Notes: a model not told the origin generated them from the letters alone. A stretch of 59,672 nt of DNA from Opitutales bacterium (GCA_028280845.1 JANQKZ010000028.1:1-59672), one strand, 5' to 3'. Shown: positions 27,647 through 36,958, counted from the stretch's first letter. Numbers and translations are program-made.

Positions 27647-28336
27647 TTAGGATTGTAATAAAAGATCCGGGCGTCGTTCGCGTGTTTTCTCTACTTGTTG
27701 CAGTTCCCGCCATTCGGCGATAGAACCGTGGTCACCTGAAAGAAGAACATCAGGCACCTTCATTCCCCGGAACTCCGCAGGTCGCGTGTATTGGGGGAAG
27801 CCGAGAAGGTTGGAATCGAAGGCATCCTGGGTCAAGGAATTTTCGTCTCCCAGCACGCCAGGAATATAGCGAGCCAGCGCATCCACGAGAACCGCAGCAG
27901 GCAGGGTTCCATTGGTCAGCACATAATCCCCGATACTGATCTCCCGATCGATCAGGGTATCCCGCACACGCTGGTCAATGCCTTCGTAATGCCCGCTGAC
28001 GAGAATCAGGTGGCGTTCCTTGTCGACAATCTCCTTCACGAGGCTCGTTTTCAGAGCATCTCCGTCGGGAGTCATGAAGACCACGGTGGTGTGGTCCGTT
28101 TTCAAAGATTCAATGGCGGCAAAGAGCGGTTCAGGCTTCATCAGCATGCCGGCGCCCCCGCCAAAGGGTCGGTCGTCCGTCTCCTTATGTTTCCCCTCGG
28201 CCCAATCCCGAATATTATGAACCCGTATTTCCAGTAACCCTTTATCAATCCCCTTACCCAGCATGCTGGACCCCAGGTATCCCTCGATCATTGCGGGAAA
28301 CAGGGTAAGCACATCTATGGATAAATGAGCTTTCAT
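27647..28336 (-). CDS. trmD: tRNA (guanine-N1)-methyltransferase
   Basis: The 229-residue protein has the TrmD features: IDVLTLFPAMIEGYL at the N-terminus, RPFGGGAGMLMKPEPLF near residue 60, and YEGIDQRV near 120. The trefoil-knot S-adenosylmethionine site is present as SIGDYVLTNGTLPAAVL near 140. LLSGDHGSIAEWR lies near the end. It methylates G37 of tRNAs reading CNN-type codons, preventing frameshifts. It lies 39 bp after rpsP with no rimM between them, and 20 bp before rplS. Confidence 0.97.
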   Translation of the reverse strand: MKAHLSIDVLTLFPAMIEGYLGSSMLGKGIDKGLLEIRVHNIRDWAEGKHKETDDRPFGGGAGMLMKPEPLFAAIESLKTDHTTVVFMTPDGDALKTSLVKEIVDKERHLILVSGHYEGIDQRVRDTLIDREISIGDYVLTNGTLPAAVLVDALARYIPGVLGDENSLTQDAFDSNLLGFPQYTRPAEFRGMKVPDVLLSGDHGSIAEWRELQQVEKTRERRPDLLLQS

Positions 28337-28375
28337 GCTGGGTTACCATGGGGAAGGAGATATCCTCAGAGAAAA

Positions 28376-28657
28376 TTATGATTCTGCGGTCGCTTCCGTT
28401 TCAGCCGGCTGGCTGCGACGAACCTTATTGATCAGGGTGCGGCAGGTGTCAGAAGGCTTGGCGCCGACGCCAATCCAGTAATCGACGCGGTCCAGCTTGA
28501 GCTTGAGTTCGTTTTCCGGGCGGGAGGCCTTGGGCTCGTAGGTGCCCAATACTTCCACGAATTTACCATCACGACGAGCAGCACTTTCTGCTACAACCAT
28601 TCGGTAATGCGGAGTGTGGGTGCGGCCCCCACGTTGAAGTCTGATTTTAAGCGCCAT
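28376..28657 (-). CDS. rpsP: 30S ribosomal protein S16
   Basis: The 93-residue protein starts MALKIRLQRGGRTHTPHYR and continues with RMVVAESAARRDGKFVEVLG and DRVDYWIGVGAKPSDT, which is a full S16 sequence. It binds 16S rRNA and helps 30S assembly. It leads the rpsP-trmD-rplS operon. The divergent neighbour is ychF, across a 282-bp gap with an inverted repeat. Confidence 0.97.
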   Translation of the reverse strand: MALKIRLQRGGRTHTPHYRMVVAESAARRDGKFVEVLGTYEPKASRPENELKLKLDRVDYWIGVGAKPSDTCRTLINKVRRSQPAETEATAES

Positions 28658-28777
28658 AAAAGGTCTCGATCTATACGGGTTGAAAAATGTGAAAACCCAC
28701 GAGAAAAGCCGCTTTCACGATGCCTGTCAAGCATGCTGAGCAGCAAAATTACTGCTCGGACTGAGTGTCTAATGACA

Positions 28778-28865
28778 AGTGTCTGGTTGGGCAGGGGTCC
28801 TGTAAGGTAGGGGGGTCCCGCGCCGGATTGGGCCATTAGACCCTTTACCCTAGACACCAGACACT
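28778..28865. repeat. Inverted repeat in the rpsP/ychF intergenic region
   Basis: AGTGTCTGGT at 28778-28787 is the exact reverse complement of ACCAGACACT at 28856-28865. Further diverged copies of the same word (gagtgtct, ctagacac, agtcaccagtcacta) sit beside each arm. The array lies between divergent essential genes, so it may be a folded mRNA leader, or a degenerate dispersed repeat. Confidence 0.4.
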
Positions 28866-28939
28866 AGTCACCAGTCACTAAATTACTTGCCCTTGGACTG
28901 AAGTTGGCCAGATTTAGCCCTTTTTCAGAGAATCTCATC

Positions 28940-30043
28940 ATGCTCCAGGCTGGTATAGTTGGTCTCCCCAATGTCGGGAAAAGCACACTTTTTAATGCCC
29001 TCACACGCACACGTAAGGCCGAGTCGGCGAACTACCCATTTTGCACGATTGACCCGAATGTAGGCGTTGTCCAAGTCCCGGATGACCGCCTGGTGCCGCT
29101 GGCCAAAATAGCCAAGACGGACACCATCATCCCGGCTGCCGTCGAAATGGTGGACATCGCCGGCCTCGTGGCCGGCGCCAGCAAGGGCGAAGGCCTCGGC
29201 AACAAGTTTCTGGCAAACATTCGGGAGGTGGACGCGATTGTCCATGTGGTCCGCTGCTTTGAAGATGATGATATCATCCATAATATGGGCTCGATCGACC
29301 CCTTGCGGGATATCGATATCATTGCCACCGAGCTCGTCCTCGCCGATATCACCAGCCTGGAAGGTCAGAAAGAGCGGCTGGTCAAAAAGGCCCGCGGTCA
29401 GGATAAGGATGCCCAGAAAGCCGTGGCCCTGATCGATCGACTGCTTCCTTATCTCAACGAAATGAAACCGGCCATCACCATGGACATGGATGATGAAGAA
29501 CAACTTACCTTAAAAGGTCTGCACCTGCTCACCGCGAAGAAAGTGCTCTTTGCTTGTAATGTAAAAGAAGACGATTTGGCCGATCCCGATGCCAATCCCT
29601 ATGTTCAGAAGGTGGCGCAATATGTCGCGGAACACCACGGATCCGGTGCTTGTGTAATCAGCGCTCGGGTCGAAGAGGAACTCATGGATTTCAGCCCTGA
29701 AGAAGCCAAAGAGTATTTAGAAGGCTTGGGCGTTTCCGATTCCGGTGTCTCCCAACTCATTCGGGAAACCTATAAGCTCCTCGGTCTGGCCAGTTACTTT
29801 ACCGCGGGGGAAAAGGAAGTTCGCGCCTGGACCTTTACCCTGGGCATGAAAGCGCCCCAATGTGCCGGAGTCATTCACACCGACTTCGAGAAGGGCTTCA
29901 TTAAGGCAGAGGTCGTTGCCTATGATGATCTTGTCGCCGCAGGGTCAGTCCCGGCCGCCCGGGACGCAGGAAAATACAGACTGGAAGGGAAGGATTACCT
30001 CTTCAAAGAAGGCGACGTTGCGCTTTTCCGGTTCAACAGTTGA
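28940..30043 (+). CDS. ychF: Redox-regulated ATPase YchF (Obg-related)
   Basis: The 367-residue protein starts [20 protein letters not shown] with the P-loop at residues 8-15, followed by [20 protein letters not shown] (switch II region) and [11 protein letters not shown]. The C-terminal TGS domain ends [18 protein letters not shown] and [13 protein letters not shown]. It lacks the canonical G4 NKxD, as YchF proteins prefer ATP. The ATG at 28940 is chosen over an in-frame ATG 36 bp upstream because the family starts at MxxxxGIVGLPN. YchF binds ribosomes and is involved in stress responses. Confidence 0.96.
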   Translation: MLQAGIVGLPNVGKSTLFNALTRTRKAESANYPFCTIDPNVGVVQVPDDRLVPLAKIAKTDTIIPAAVEMVDIAGLVAGASKGEGLGNKFLANIREVDAIVHVVRCFEDDDIIHNMGSIDPLRDIDIIATELVLADITSLEGQKERLVKKARGQDKDAQKAVALIDRLLPYLNEMKPAITMDMDDEEQLTLKGLHLLTAKKVLFACNVKEDDLADPDANPYVQKVAQYVAEHHGSGACVISARVEEELMDFSPEEAKEYLEGLGVSDSGVSQLIRETYKLLGLASYFTAGEKEVRAWTFTLGMKAPQCAGVIHTDFEKGFIKAEVVAYDDLVAAGSVPAARDAGKYRLEGKDYLFKEGDVALFRFNS

Positions 30044-30049
30044 CAGCCC

Positions 30050-30264
30050 CCCGTCATTGCGAGGACCAGCGCCCCCCCCACTTCCTTCCATCGTCATTGC
30101 GAGGAGCAACGCAACTACCGAGCCGCAGGCGACATGACCACAAGAGCCCAAGCAATCCCCCCCGGCTCACCACCCTCCTCGTCATTGCGAGGAGCAACGC
30201 GACGAAGCAATCCCATGTAACCCGCCATTGTCATTGCGAGGCGCGAAGCAACGAAGCAATCCCA
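30050..30264. repeat. Dispersed 'cattgcgagg' repeat cluster, block A
   Basis: Starting just after the ychF stop there are four copies of CGTCATTGCGAGG (near 30052, 30092, 30180, 30229), several closed by a GAAGCAATCCC-type end. One copy contains an inner stretch with the words actaccgagccgcaggcgac and cacaagagcccaagcaatcc. The same succession of units appears in block B, so A and B form a direct duplication around the GIY-YIG gene. This family is widespread in unrelated genomes; its translation gives the familiar HCEERSD/AI peptide. Confidence 0.8.
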
Positions 30265-30285
30265 CGCCCACTTCCAGTCCTTTCG

Positions 30286-30313
30286 AGATTGCTTCGCGAT
30301 GCTCGCAATGACA
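30286..30313. repeat. Inverted copy of the 'cattgcgagg' repeat
   Basis: GAGATTGCTTCGCGATGC followed by TCGCAATGACA reads as the reverse complement of the block A and B units. It ends 11 bp before the start of the GIY-YIG frame, so the gene lies between oppositely oriented copies on its 5' side and direct copies on its 3' side. Confidence 0.7.
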
Positions 30314-30323
30314 TGCCTAATGA

Positions 30324-30627
30324 ATGGGTTGGGAGGTTAAAGCATACTGCGTGTATCTGCTGGCAAATCGCAAAGGTGGAGTCATTTTACACAGGAGTAA
30401 GCGGTGAGCTGAAAATCCGAATCTGGAAACACAAAACCAAATTCTATCCAGATAGTTTTACTTCCAAATACAACGTCACCAAACTCGTTTATTTTGAGTC
30501 TTTCAGGAACCCATCCACAGCGATCAAACGGGAAAAGCAAATCAAAGGCGGCTCCCGAATCAAAAAGATCGCCCTCATCGAAAAGGATAACCCGGATTGG
30601 TTAGACCTGGCGGAGACGTGGTTCTAA
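30324..30627 (+). pseudogene. GIY-YIG endonuclease-like gene with a frameshift
   Basis: The frame opening at ATG 30324 reads MGWEVKAYCVYLLANRKGGV, the start of a small GIY-YIG protein. It then runs off at a T-run (30385-30388), giving ILHRSKR and a stop. Removing one T would join it to YTGVSGELKIRIWKHKTKF and on to REKQIKGGSRIKKIALIEK and the TAA at 30625. The product would be about 100 residues, the normal size of stand-alone GIY-YIG proteins (UPF0213-like). The usual GIY and YIG triplets appear as CVY and YTG. Either the gene is dead, or the T is a sequencing error or a slippery site. It is enclosed by repeat blocks, suggesting a mobile or repeat-associated nuclease. Confidence 0.75.
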
Positions 30628-30634
30628 CCCATCA

Positions 30635-30880
30635 CCATTGCGATAACCAACGCACCCCACTTATCTCCATCGTCATTGCGAGGACAACGCGACTACCGAG
30701 CCGCAGGCGACATGATCACAAGAGCCCAAGCAATCCCTCGGCTCACCACCCTCCTCGTCATTGCGAGGCGCAGCTCACCCTCACTTACTTCCATCGTCAT
30801 TGCGAGGAGCAATGCGACGAAGCAATCTCCTGTAACCCGCCATCGTCATTGCGAGGCGCGAAGCAACGAAGCAATCCCCA
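30635..30880. repeat. Dispersed 'cattgcgagg' repeat cluster, block B
   Basis: Block B repeats the organisation of block A: units of CGTCATTGCGAGG near 30670, 30756, 30796 and 30844. The same inner words actaccgagccgcaggcgac and cacaagagcccaagcaatcc are present, and it ends GCGAAGCAACGAAGCAATCC as block A does. One unit is expanded by about 40 bp. It abuts the stop codon of the minus-strand rhodanese-YceI gene at 30882. Confidence 0.8.
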
Positions 30881-30881
30881 A

Positions 30882-31784
30882 TCAGCCAGCCAAAAGCCGA
30901 ACGTCCAGCGCGATAAAATCATTCACCAGGTGCATGCCAAGCCGTTGGTAGAGCTTCCCGCTTCCGTAGAGGACATTCCAGGTGGTCCGGTCAAATTCGA
31001 AACTCGCCTGGGCGGCAAACGTCCCATCGGCAGCCAACCCTCCAACCGCTTGGATTTCGATCGGCGCAGAGACATCTTTCAGGGTCAAGGTCGCTTGAAT
31101 AGCAAGATTGGGAGATCCGTTGGAAATGGGGGCAGTCGCTTCCACGGTATCTAAGACCAGTTGAGCAGTCGGGTATTTATCGGCCTCAAAAAAATCATCG
31201 GAAACCAGATGGGCAATGAGCACCCCCGCCAGCGATTCATCTTTAATGTCATCAACACCGATGGAGCCCATATCAATGATGATTTCTCCTCCGGATAGCA
31301 TCCCCCCTTCATCAAAGGTCAGGGTCCCTGAAGCAATTTTGAGTGTGCCAAAATGTTGATTTGCCAGATTTCTTCCGGTCCATCGGATTACACTGTCTCC
31401 AGTATTTACGGAAAGCTCAGTTGGGAAGGGATCGGGCGTTGCCGCGGGGAATATCCCATCTCCTGCGAGCGATTCCCCTGACGCCTTCCAGCTGGCTAAT
31501 CCCCCATCTAACGCCCGGACTGAGGTATACCCCGCAGCCGTCAATTTCGTTACCGCATCTTTGGCCGCCAGGGACCCGTCGCCGGTGTCATAGACCACAA
31601 TAGCCTGGTTCAAGTCAGGAACCAGCTCCTTTACCTTTCCCAGAAAAGCCATTTCAAAGACCGCTGCATTCTTCGCTCCGGAAATGTGCTCTGCGTTAAA
31701 ACTGAACTCAGGCAGGACGTCGATGAGAACCACGGTTCCCGCGTCGAGGCTGGTTTTAAGTAGATCAGACCCAATTGTATCCAT
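30882..31784 (-). CDS. Rhodanese-like and YceI-like fusion protein
   Basis: The 300-residue protein has an N-terminal rhodanese fold (residues 1-110: VVLIDVLPEFSFNAEHISGA, then AGYTSVRALDGGLASWKASG) and a C-terminal YceI-type lipocalin-like domain (about 125-300: SVIRWTGRNLANQHFGTLKI, then LTLKDVSAPIEIQAVG and FEFDRTTWNVLYGSGK). In the rhodanese active loop the expected Cys is absent: the segment reads IVVYDTGDGSLAAKD, so sulfur transfer is unlikely. No signal peptide is seen, although YceI proteins are usually periplasmic and bind isoprenoids. The combination suggests a binding role. The C-terminus runs up to repeat block B. Confidence 0.82.
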   Translation of the reverse strand: MDTIGSDLLKTSLDAGTVVLIDVLPEFSFNAEHISGAKNAAVFEMAFLGKVKELVPDLNQAIVVYDTGDGSLAAKDAVTKLTAAGYTSVRALDGGLASWKASGESLAGDGIFPAATPDPFPTELSVNTGDSVIRWTGRNLANQHFGTLKIASGTLTFDEGGMLSGGEIIIDMGSIGVDDIKDESLAGVLIAHLVSDDFFEADKYPTAQLVLDTVEATAPISNGSPNLAIQATLTLKDVSAPIEIQAVGGLAADGTFAAQASFEFDRTTWNVLYGSGKLYQRLGMHLVNDFIALDVRLLAG

Positions 31785-31941
31785 GGATGAAACTTAGTCC
31801 AAAAGGGTTAGTCTTCAAGGGACACCCTCAAGGAAATGAACATTTTGTAATAATTACTATCAGAACCCGTTCACCATGGGGGGATAGACTTGACCCCACC
31901 CCCTTCCCCGCTTGGTGTAATCGCTCTTTTTCGTTACGAAT

Positions 31942-32574
31942 ATGCTACGGTTTTCCATATCAGGACTTTCCCTCCTCCTATTGATTGCTTGTTCCGGGTG
32001 CGGCGGAGAGCAAGTGGAGTCCTACCGCGTTTCCAAAGATATCGCGGAGCGGCAGCAGGCCCCGCAGCCGACGACCCCACCTCCCCCAGCCTCCATGAGG
32101 GACTCATCGATGAACCCCCAGCTGGAGAACCAGACCGCAGGCATTCCCGACGCCACCTGGCAGGCTCCCGGCCATTGGGTGGAAGCTCCCGGCAGTGCGA
32201 TGCGGAAAGGGACCTTTCAGCTCGATGCCGACACCGAATTGGCCATTACCGCCTTTCCCGGAGATGTAGGGGGGTTGCTGGCCAACGTCAATCGCTGGCG
32301 AAACCAAATCGGGCTCGGAGCGGTCAGTGCGGAAGAACTGGCGGCGGATTCACAGTCGCATCCCGTAGGCGGGTTTCCCGGCACCATAGTATTTATGGCA
32401 CCCGACAACCCGACGACCGGAAACGGCATCATGGGAGCCATCGTCTCCCTCCCCTCAGCTACCTGGTTTTTTAAAGTAACCGGCCCCGTGTCGACCCTCG
32501 AAGCGGAACGCAACACCTTCGATGCTTTCCTTCATACTGTTTCCTTCCAGGATTCCGGATACCCCACGCCTTGA
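31942..32574 (+). CDS. Lipoprotein preceding the cytochrome c maturation genes
   Basis: The 210-residue protein starts MLRFSISGLSLLLLIACSGC, with a lipobox (LIAC) that would lipidate Cys17. A Pro/Gln-rich linker (about residues 35-50) follows, then a globular domain with WQAPGHWVEAPGSAMRKGTF and GDVGGLLANVNRWRNQIGLG. This domain recurs in PVC proteins encoded beside resB, but its function is unknown. Its stop overlaps the start of resB (TTGA), showing tight coupling, so an accessory role in cytochrome c assembly or heme handling is plausible. Confidence 0.8.
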   Translation: MLRFSISGLSLLLLIACSGCGGEQVESYRVSKDIAERQQAPQPTTPPPPASMRDSSMNPQLENQTAGIPDATWQAPGHWVEAPGSAMRKGTFQLDADTELAITAFPGDVGGLLANVNRWRNQIGLGAVSAEELAADSQSHPVGGFPGTIVFMAPDNPTTGNGIMGAIVSLPSATWFFKVTGPVSTLEAERNTFDAFLHTVSFQDSGYPTP

Positions 32575-33782
32575 ACATTTTCCTTAAGATCATCACTTCG
32601 CTGAGGCTCACCGTCATCCTGCTGTCGCTGGGAATGATGCTCGTCTTCTTTGGCACCCTGGACCAGGTCAATACGGGTATCTGGGTCACCCAGAAGCGCT
32701 ACTTCGAGAGCTTATTTGTGTTTTGGAGCTACCCGGCCGAATGGGCGGCTTCAGACACCCTGGGGTTTATTCGAATTCCCATGCCCGGTGGATATCTCCT
32801 GGGAATCGCCCTCATCATCAATCTGGTGGCTGCCCATGTCTACCGGTTTAAGCTCACCTGGAAAAAGTCGGGGATCTTCCTCGTCCATATCGGACTGATC
32901 CTCCTCCTCGTCAGTGAACTCCTGACCGATGTCCTCTCCCGCGAGAGCCAGATGTCGATCACCGAAGGAGGGAAGACTTACTATTCAGAAGCCTTCCGGG
33001 ACAACGAGCTCGTCTTCATCAATCGGGGTAATCCCGACTATGATGACGTCGTGTCTATTCCCCAATCGATCCTCTCCAAAAAGGGGACGATCGAATACGA
33101 ATCCCTGCCATTCTCCGTCCGGATTGACCAGTTCTACCCGAATAGTGTCATCAGCCGGAGAGGCAATCAGCCGACCATGCCGCCCACCCCCGTTACTCAC
33201 GGCTTGGGGGCGCACAAGAACCGGCCGACCGACCTGATGGTCAATGAGCAACCGGTTCGCTATGATGATCAGAGTGTGAATACCGTCTCGGCCATCATCA
33301 CCCTGACCGGAACCGATGGCACCAACCTCGGAACCTGGCTCGTCTCCAATTTGTTGGACGACCGGTTCCCGCGGCAAACCCTTCAGGTCGGTGAGGAAAA
33401 CTGGGATCTCGCGATCCGCTTTCGCCGCTATTACCACGACTTTGGCCTGGCTCTTCACGATTTCCGTTTCGATCGCTACCCCGGAACCGAAATCCCGAAA
33501 AACTTCTCCAGCGAAGTGAGCATCCTCGATGATACCGGTTCCACAAATCAACGCGCACTCATTTACATGAACCACCCCCTGCGCTATGGGGGACTTACCT
33601 TTTTCCAGGCCAGCTATGACCCCGAAACCGAGGAAACCACCATCCTCCAGGTTGTGCGAAACCCGGGCTGGTTGCTCCCTTACATCAGCGTCTTGCTCAT
33701 GGGGGCAGGGATGACGGTTCAATTTTCAATGCACCTCGGGCGGTTCGCATCCCGCCGCAAACGGGAGGAGGCCCCCGCATGA
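32571..33782 (+). CDS. resB: Cytochrome c biogenesis protein ResB (Ccs1)
   Basis: The 403-residue protein opens with a membrane helix (FLKIITSLRLTVILLSLGMM) and FFGTLDQVNTGI. Further helices near residues 75-95 and 100-120 follow, then a large periplasmic domain, and a last helix near residue 380. The LRLTVILL...GT pattern is the ResB signature. In system II maturation ResB works with CcsA/ResC to deliver heme to apocytochromes. The start is a TTG overlapping the lipoprotein stop, and the stop overlaps the ATG of ccsA, so the three genes are co-translated. Confidence 0.87.
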   Translation: MNIFLKIITSLRLTVILLSLGMMLVFFGTLDQVNTGIWVTQKRYFESLFVFWSYPAEWAASDTLGFIRIPMPGGYLLGIALIINLVAAHVYRFKLTWKKSGIFLVHIGLILLLVSELLTDVLSRESQMSITEGGKTYYSEAFRDNELVFINRGNPDYDDVVSIPQSILSKKGTIEYESLPFSVRIDQFYPNSVISRRGNQPTMPPTPVTHGLGAHKNRPTDLMVNEQPVRYDDQSVNTVSAIITLTGTDGTNLGTWLVSNLLDDRFPRQTLQVGEENWDLAIRFRRYYHDFGLALHDFRFDRYPGTEIPKNFSSEVSILDDTGSTNQRALIYMNHPLRYGGLTFFQASYDPETEETTILQVVRNPGWLLPYISVLLMGAGMTVQFSMHLGRFASRRKREEAPA

Positions 33783-35734
33783 AACAAATGAATTGGAAAA
33801 CCTGGATCGTCCCTGGACTCGCCGCCTGCATCGCGCTGCTCTTTCTCGGGCGCTCGCTGTCCGACCCCGAATACCAGAAGGCCGAATGGAAGGTGGAAGC
33901 CTTCGGCCAGCTGCCTGTCCAGGTAGGCGGACGCATCAAACCCATGGACACCGTAGCCCGGGTCAATCTCATGCTGTTCAGTGAACGCCAGAGCCTGGCT
34001 GCAAAGATGATCCCCAACAACCCGGACGGCTATGAACTCACCGCCACCGAATGGCTCATGGATGTGGCCATGGATCCGGAAACTGCGGCGGACTACCGCA
34101 TTTTCAAATTGATCTTTCCCGATGACCTCGGCCTCACCGGTCTCCAGCGCGAGGACACCCGCCACTACTCCTACCGTGAACTCGAGCCCTATATCCCGGA
34201 AATCGTGGTCGCCTTTCAGGGGATCACGGCGGAGCCGCCCCAGCGTACCGCATACGAGCGTCAGATCGTCCGCCTGCATAACAATTTGGTTCGCTACCAG
34301 CGCTTGACGCAGAGCTTTCATCCGGCCGGGCACCTCGACGATCTCGATCAGTTTTACCAGGGATTCATGGATTCAATCCCTGCAGGTATGCGCGCCTTTC
34401 ATGATCAACAAGCCGGGCGCGAATTTGATGAGTCCGCTTTCAATCGGTTCATGGGCTTCATGATCCAATTCCAGAACATGGCCCAGAATGCGGACCTGCG
34501 CCTCGTCCCCCCGCCCTCCGCGGAAGCCTTTGAGGAGGGAGACTGGACCAACATCGGGTTGAGCATGATGAATACGATCCGCACCCAGATGATCGACCCC
34601 TATGCCTCCGCCTATGCCCGCATGACCCAGACCTACCAGGAGGGTGACAGCGAAGCCTTTAATGATACCGTAGCCGGTCTCAACGCTGCCTTCAAAGAAC
34701 GGTATGCCGATCAGGTTCCGCGGGTTCATTTTGAATATGGGTTCAACACCATGAGCCCCTTCCTGCAATCCATCGTGCTCTATGTGCTCGTCTTCCTGGT
34801 TGTCTGTATCAGTTGGTTGATCGCCCCCAGGGAATTGGGCCGCTTCGCTTTCTGGCTCATCCTCTTTACCTTTTTATTTCATACCTTCGGCCTCGTTGCC
34901 CGTATGTATATCCAGGGCCGCCCGCCCGTCACTAACCTATATTCCTCAGCCATTTTTGTGGGCTGGGGAGCCGTCCTGCTCTGCCTCATCCTCGAGCGCA
35001 TTTACAAAAATGGGATTGGAAGCGCCACGGGATCGCTCATCGGCTTTGCTACCCTCATCGTTGCCCATAACCTCGCCCTCACCAGTGGCGATACCCTTGA
35101 AATGATGCGAGCTGTCCTCGACAGCAATTTCTGGCTGGCGACCCATGTGATCGTCATCACGATCGGCTACTCCGCCATGTTTGTCGCCGGTGCCCTTGCC
35201 ATCTTCTTCCTGATAAAGGGCATTCTCTCAAAAGACTTCTCCAAGCGGGAAGCAAAGGCTATCAACGGCATGGTTTACGGCATTATCTGTTTTGCCGCCC
35301 TCTTCAGTCTGGTGGGTACCATTCTCGGCGGAATCTGGGCCGACCAGAGCTGGGGCCGGTTCTGGGGCTGGGACCCGAAAGAAAACGGCGCCCTCCTCAT
35401 TGTCCTGATTGCGGCCATCATCCTTCACGTGCGCTGGGGCAAGCTGGCCACCGAACGGGGCATGATGAGCCTGGCGATCTTTGGAAATGTCGTGACCAGC
35501 TGGTCCTGGTTCGGAACCAATATGCTCGGCGTCGGCCTGCATTCCTACGGCTTTATGGACAAAGCCTTTATGGCGCTCATGACCTTCTGGGGGAGCCAGG
35601 CCGTCTTCATGGCGTTGGCCGCCGTCCCTTACTCCTGGTGGCGTAGCGAATTCGGCCAATCGATGGCTACCCGCCAGCAACGGAAACAAAAACCCAAACC
35701 CGCCTCCGTCCCGGAGCCCGCAGAAACCACCTGA
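33779..35734 (+). CDS. ccsA: Cytochrome c biogenesis protein CcsA
   Basis: The 651-residue protein has an N-terminal helix and a roughly 310-residue soluble region with paired helices. From about residue 330 eight or so membrane helices follow, with the tryptophan-rich heme-handling motif WGRFWGWDPKENGALL near 525. Conserved histidines are visible in THVIVITIGY and LHVRWG. The long N-terminal extension is typical of CcsA proteins in Bacteroidetes/PVC-type clusters. With ResB it forms the heme exporter/lyase of system II. It overlaps resB by 4 bp. Confidence 0.88.
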   Translation: MKQMNWKTWIVPGLAACIALLFLGRSLSDPEYQKAEWKVEAFGQLPVQVGGRIKPMDTVARVNLMLFSERQSLAAKMIPNNPDGYELTATEWLMDVAMDPETAADYRIFKLIFPDDLGLTGLQREDTRHYSYRELEPYIPEIVVAFQGITAEPPQRTAYERQIVRLHNNLVRYQRLTQSFHPAGHLDDLDQFYQGFMDSIPAGMRAFHDQQAGREFDESAFNRFMGFMIQFQNMAQNADLRLVPPPSAEAFEEGDWTNIGLSMMNTIRTQMIDPYASAYARMTQTYQEGDSEAFNDTVAGLNAAFKERYADQVPRVHFEYGFNTMSPFLQSIVLYVLVFLVVCISWLIAPRELGRFAFWLILFTFLFHTFGLVARMYIQGRPPVTNLYSSAIFVGWGAVLLCLILERIYKNGIGSATGSLIGFATLIVAHNLALTSGDTLEMMRAVLDSNFWLATHVIVITIGYSAMFVAGALAIFFLIKGILSKDFSKREAKAINGMVYGIICFAALFSLVGTILGGIWADQSWGRFWGWDPKENGALLIVLIAAIILHVRWGKLATERGMMSLAIFGNVVTSWSWFGTNMLGVGLHSYGFMDKAFMALMTFWGSQAVFMALAAVPYSWWRSEFGQSMATRQQRKQKPKPASVPEPAETT

Positions 35735-35746
35735 TTTTTTGGAATC

Positions 35747-36013
35747 ATGGCCAAATCCTCCCAACAGTCTCCGCCTCTGAAATTTGGCATGGTCACCATC
35801 CTGATTCTGACCCTGGCGGTTTCCGGCCTGGCCATTATCCTGCTCAACCTGCTCGGCCTCGCCCAAATTTCCGGCTTCGGCATCCCTGTAGTCGAGGACT
35901 ACCGGCCCCTGCTCATTTCCTCCCTCGGCCTCATCATCCTGGGCCTTACCCCCATCATGATCCAACTCGTCGTGGCGGATCTGAAAAAGGATAATTCCAC
36001 CTCGGAGTCCTAG
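35747..36013 (+). CDS. Small two-helix membrane protein
   Basis: The 88-residue protein has two hydrophobic helices (about residues 15-40 and 50-75) separated by GLAQISGFGIPVVEDYRP and ends in a charged tail. It lies 12 bp after ccsA and so probably belongs to the cytochrome c maturation transcript. I do not recognise a family; a role as a small subunit or stabiliser is only a guess from position. Confidence 0.6.
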   Translation: MAKSSQQSPPLKFGMVTILILTLAVSGLAIILLNLLGLAQISGFGIPVVEDYRPLLISSLGLIILGLTPIMIQLVVADLKKDNSTSES

Positions 36014-36105
36014 GGCTCCTTCGAAGCGGAAACCCTACAATTCAAACTCGGGCAATCCCAGGAAGGGGCGCTGCTTGCGCCGGCCCGTTAGAATTGGAAA
36101 CCCTG

Positions 36106-36603
36106 CTAATTCGCGATCACCTGGTCCGGTACGCCAAGCTCCTCGGCGTCTTCCGCTGCCGCATGATCGTGCAAGGCCACCCGCTGACGTTCTCCCCGGA
36201 AATACGCAATGATGCGCAAGACCATTCCCGGAAAAAGCTGACGAAATTCCGCGTCATCATCTTTGAATAACAATGCCTTGTAGCCAGCTTCCAAGGCGCC
36301 GTCGGCAAACTCAGTCTCCCCTTTGCGCAGCAAGAGGACGACCGGCAGGCCCACATTGTCTTTGCCCAGGAATTGCGGGAACGTATCGAGCGATTTGATG
36401 GCGGAAGAATCCAGGACGACCAATTCGATATTATTCAGGGGAGACCGGATGGCTTTAGTGGCCTCCAGGGGACATTCAAACGGGATGAGTTTTGCCCGAA
36501 TGCCCAACCGCATGCGCATACTGCTTTGAGATTTCCCAAATAGATTGGGAGAGGGGGAGATGAATGCGACTTCGAAGGGTTGTTGGTGGATCGGTGTATT
36601 CAT
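36106..36603 (-). CDS. Receiver-like domain protein
   Basis: The 165-residue protein has alternating strands and helices resembling a response-regulator receiver: VAFISPSPNLFG as a first strand, ELVVLDSSAIKSLDTFPQ with an Asp in the position of the phosphoacceptor, VGLPVVLLLRKGE in the place of the fourth strand with T/K region, and ALEAGYKALLFKDDD. The acidic pair normally following strand 1 is absent and no output domain is present. It may be a degenerate receiver used for protein contacts. No partner kinase is nearby. Confidence 0.5.
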   Translation of the reverse strand: MNTPIHQQPFEVAFISPSPNLFGKSQSSMRMRLGIRAKLIPFECPLEATKAIRSPLNNIELVVLDSSAIKSLDTFPQFLGKDNVGLPVVLLLRKGETEFADGALEAGYKALLFKDDDAEFRQLFPGMVLRIIAYFRGERQRVALHDHAAAEDAEELGVPDQVIAN

Positions 36604-36958
<355 letters not shown>

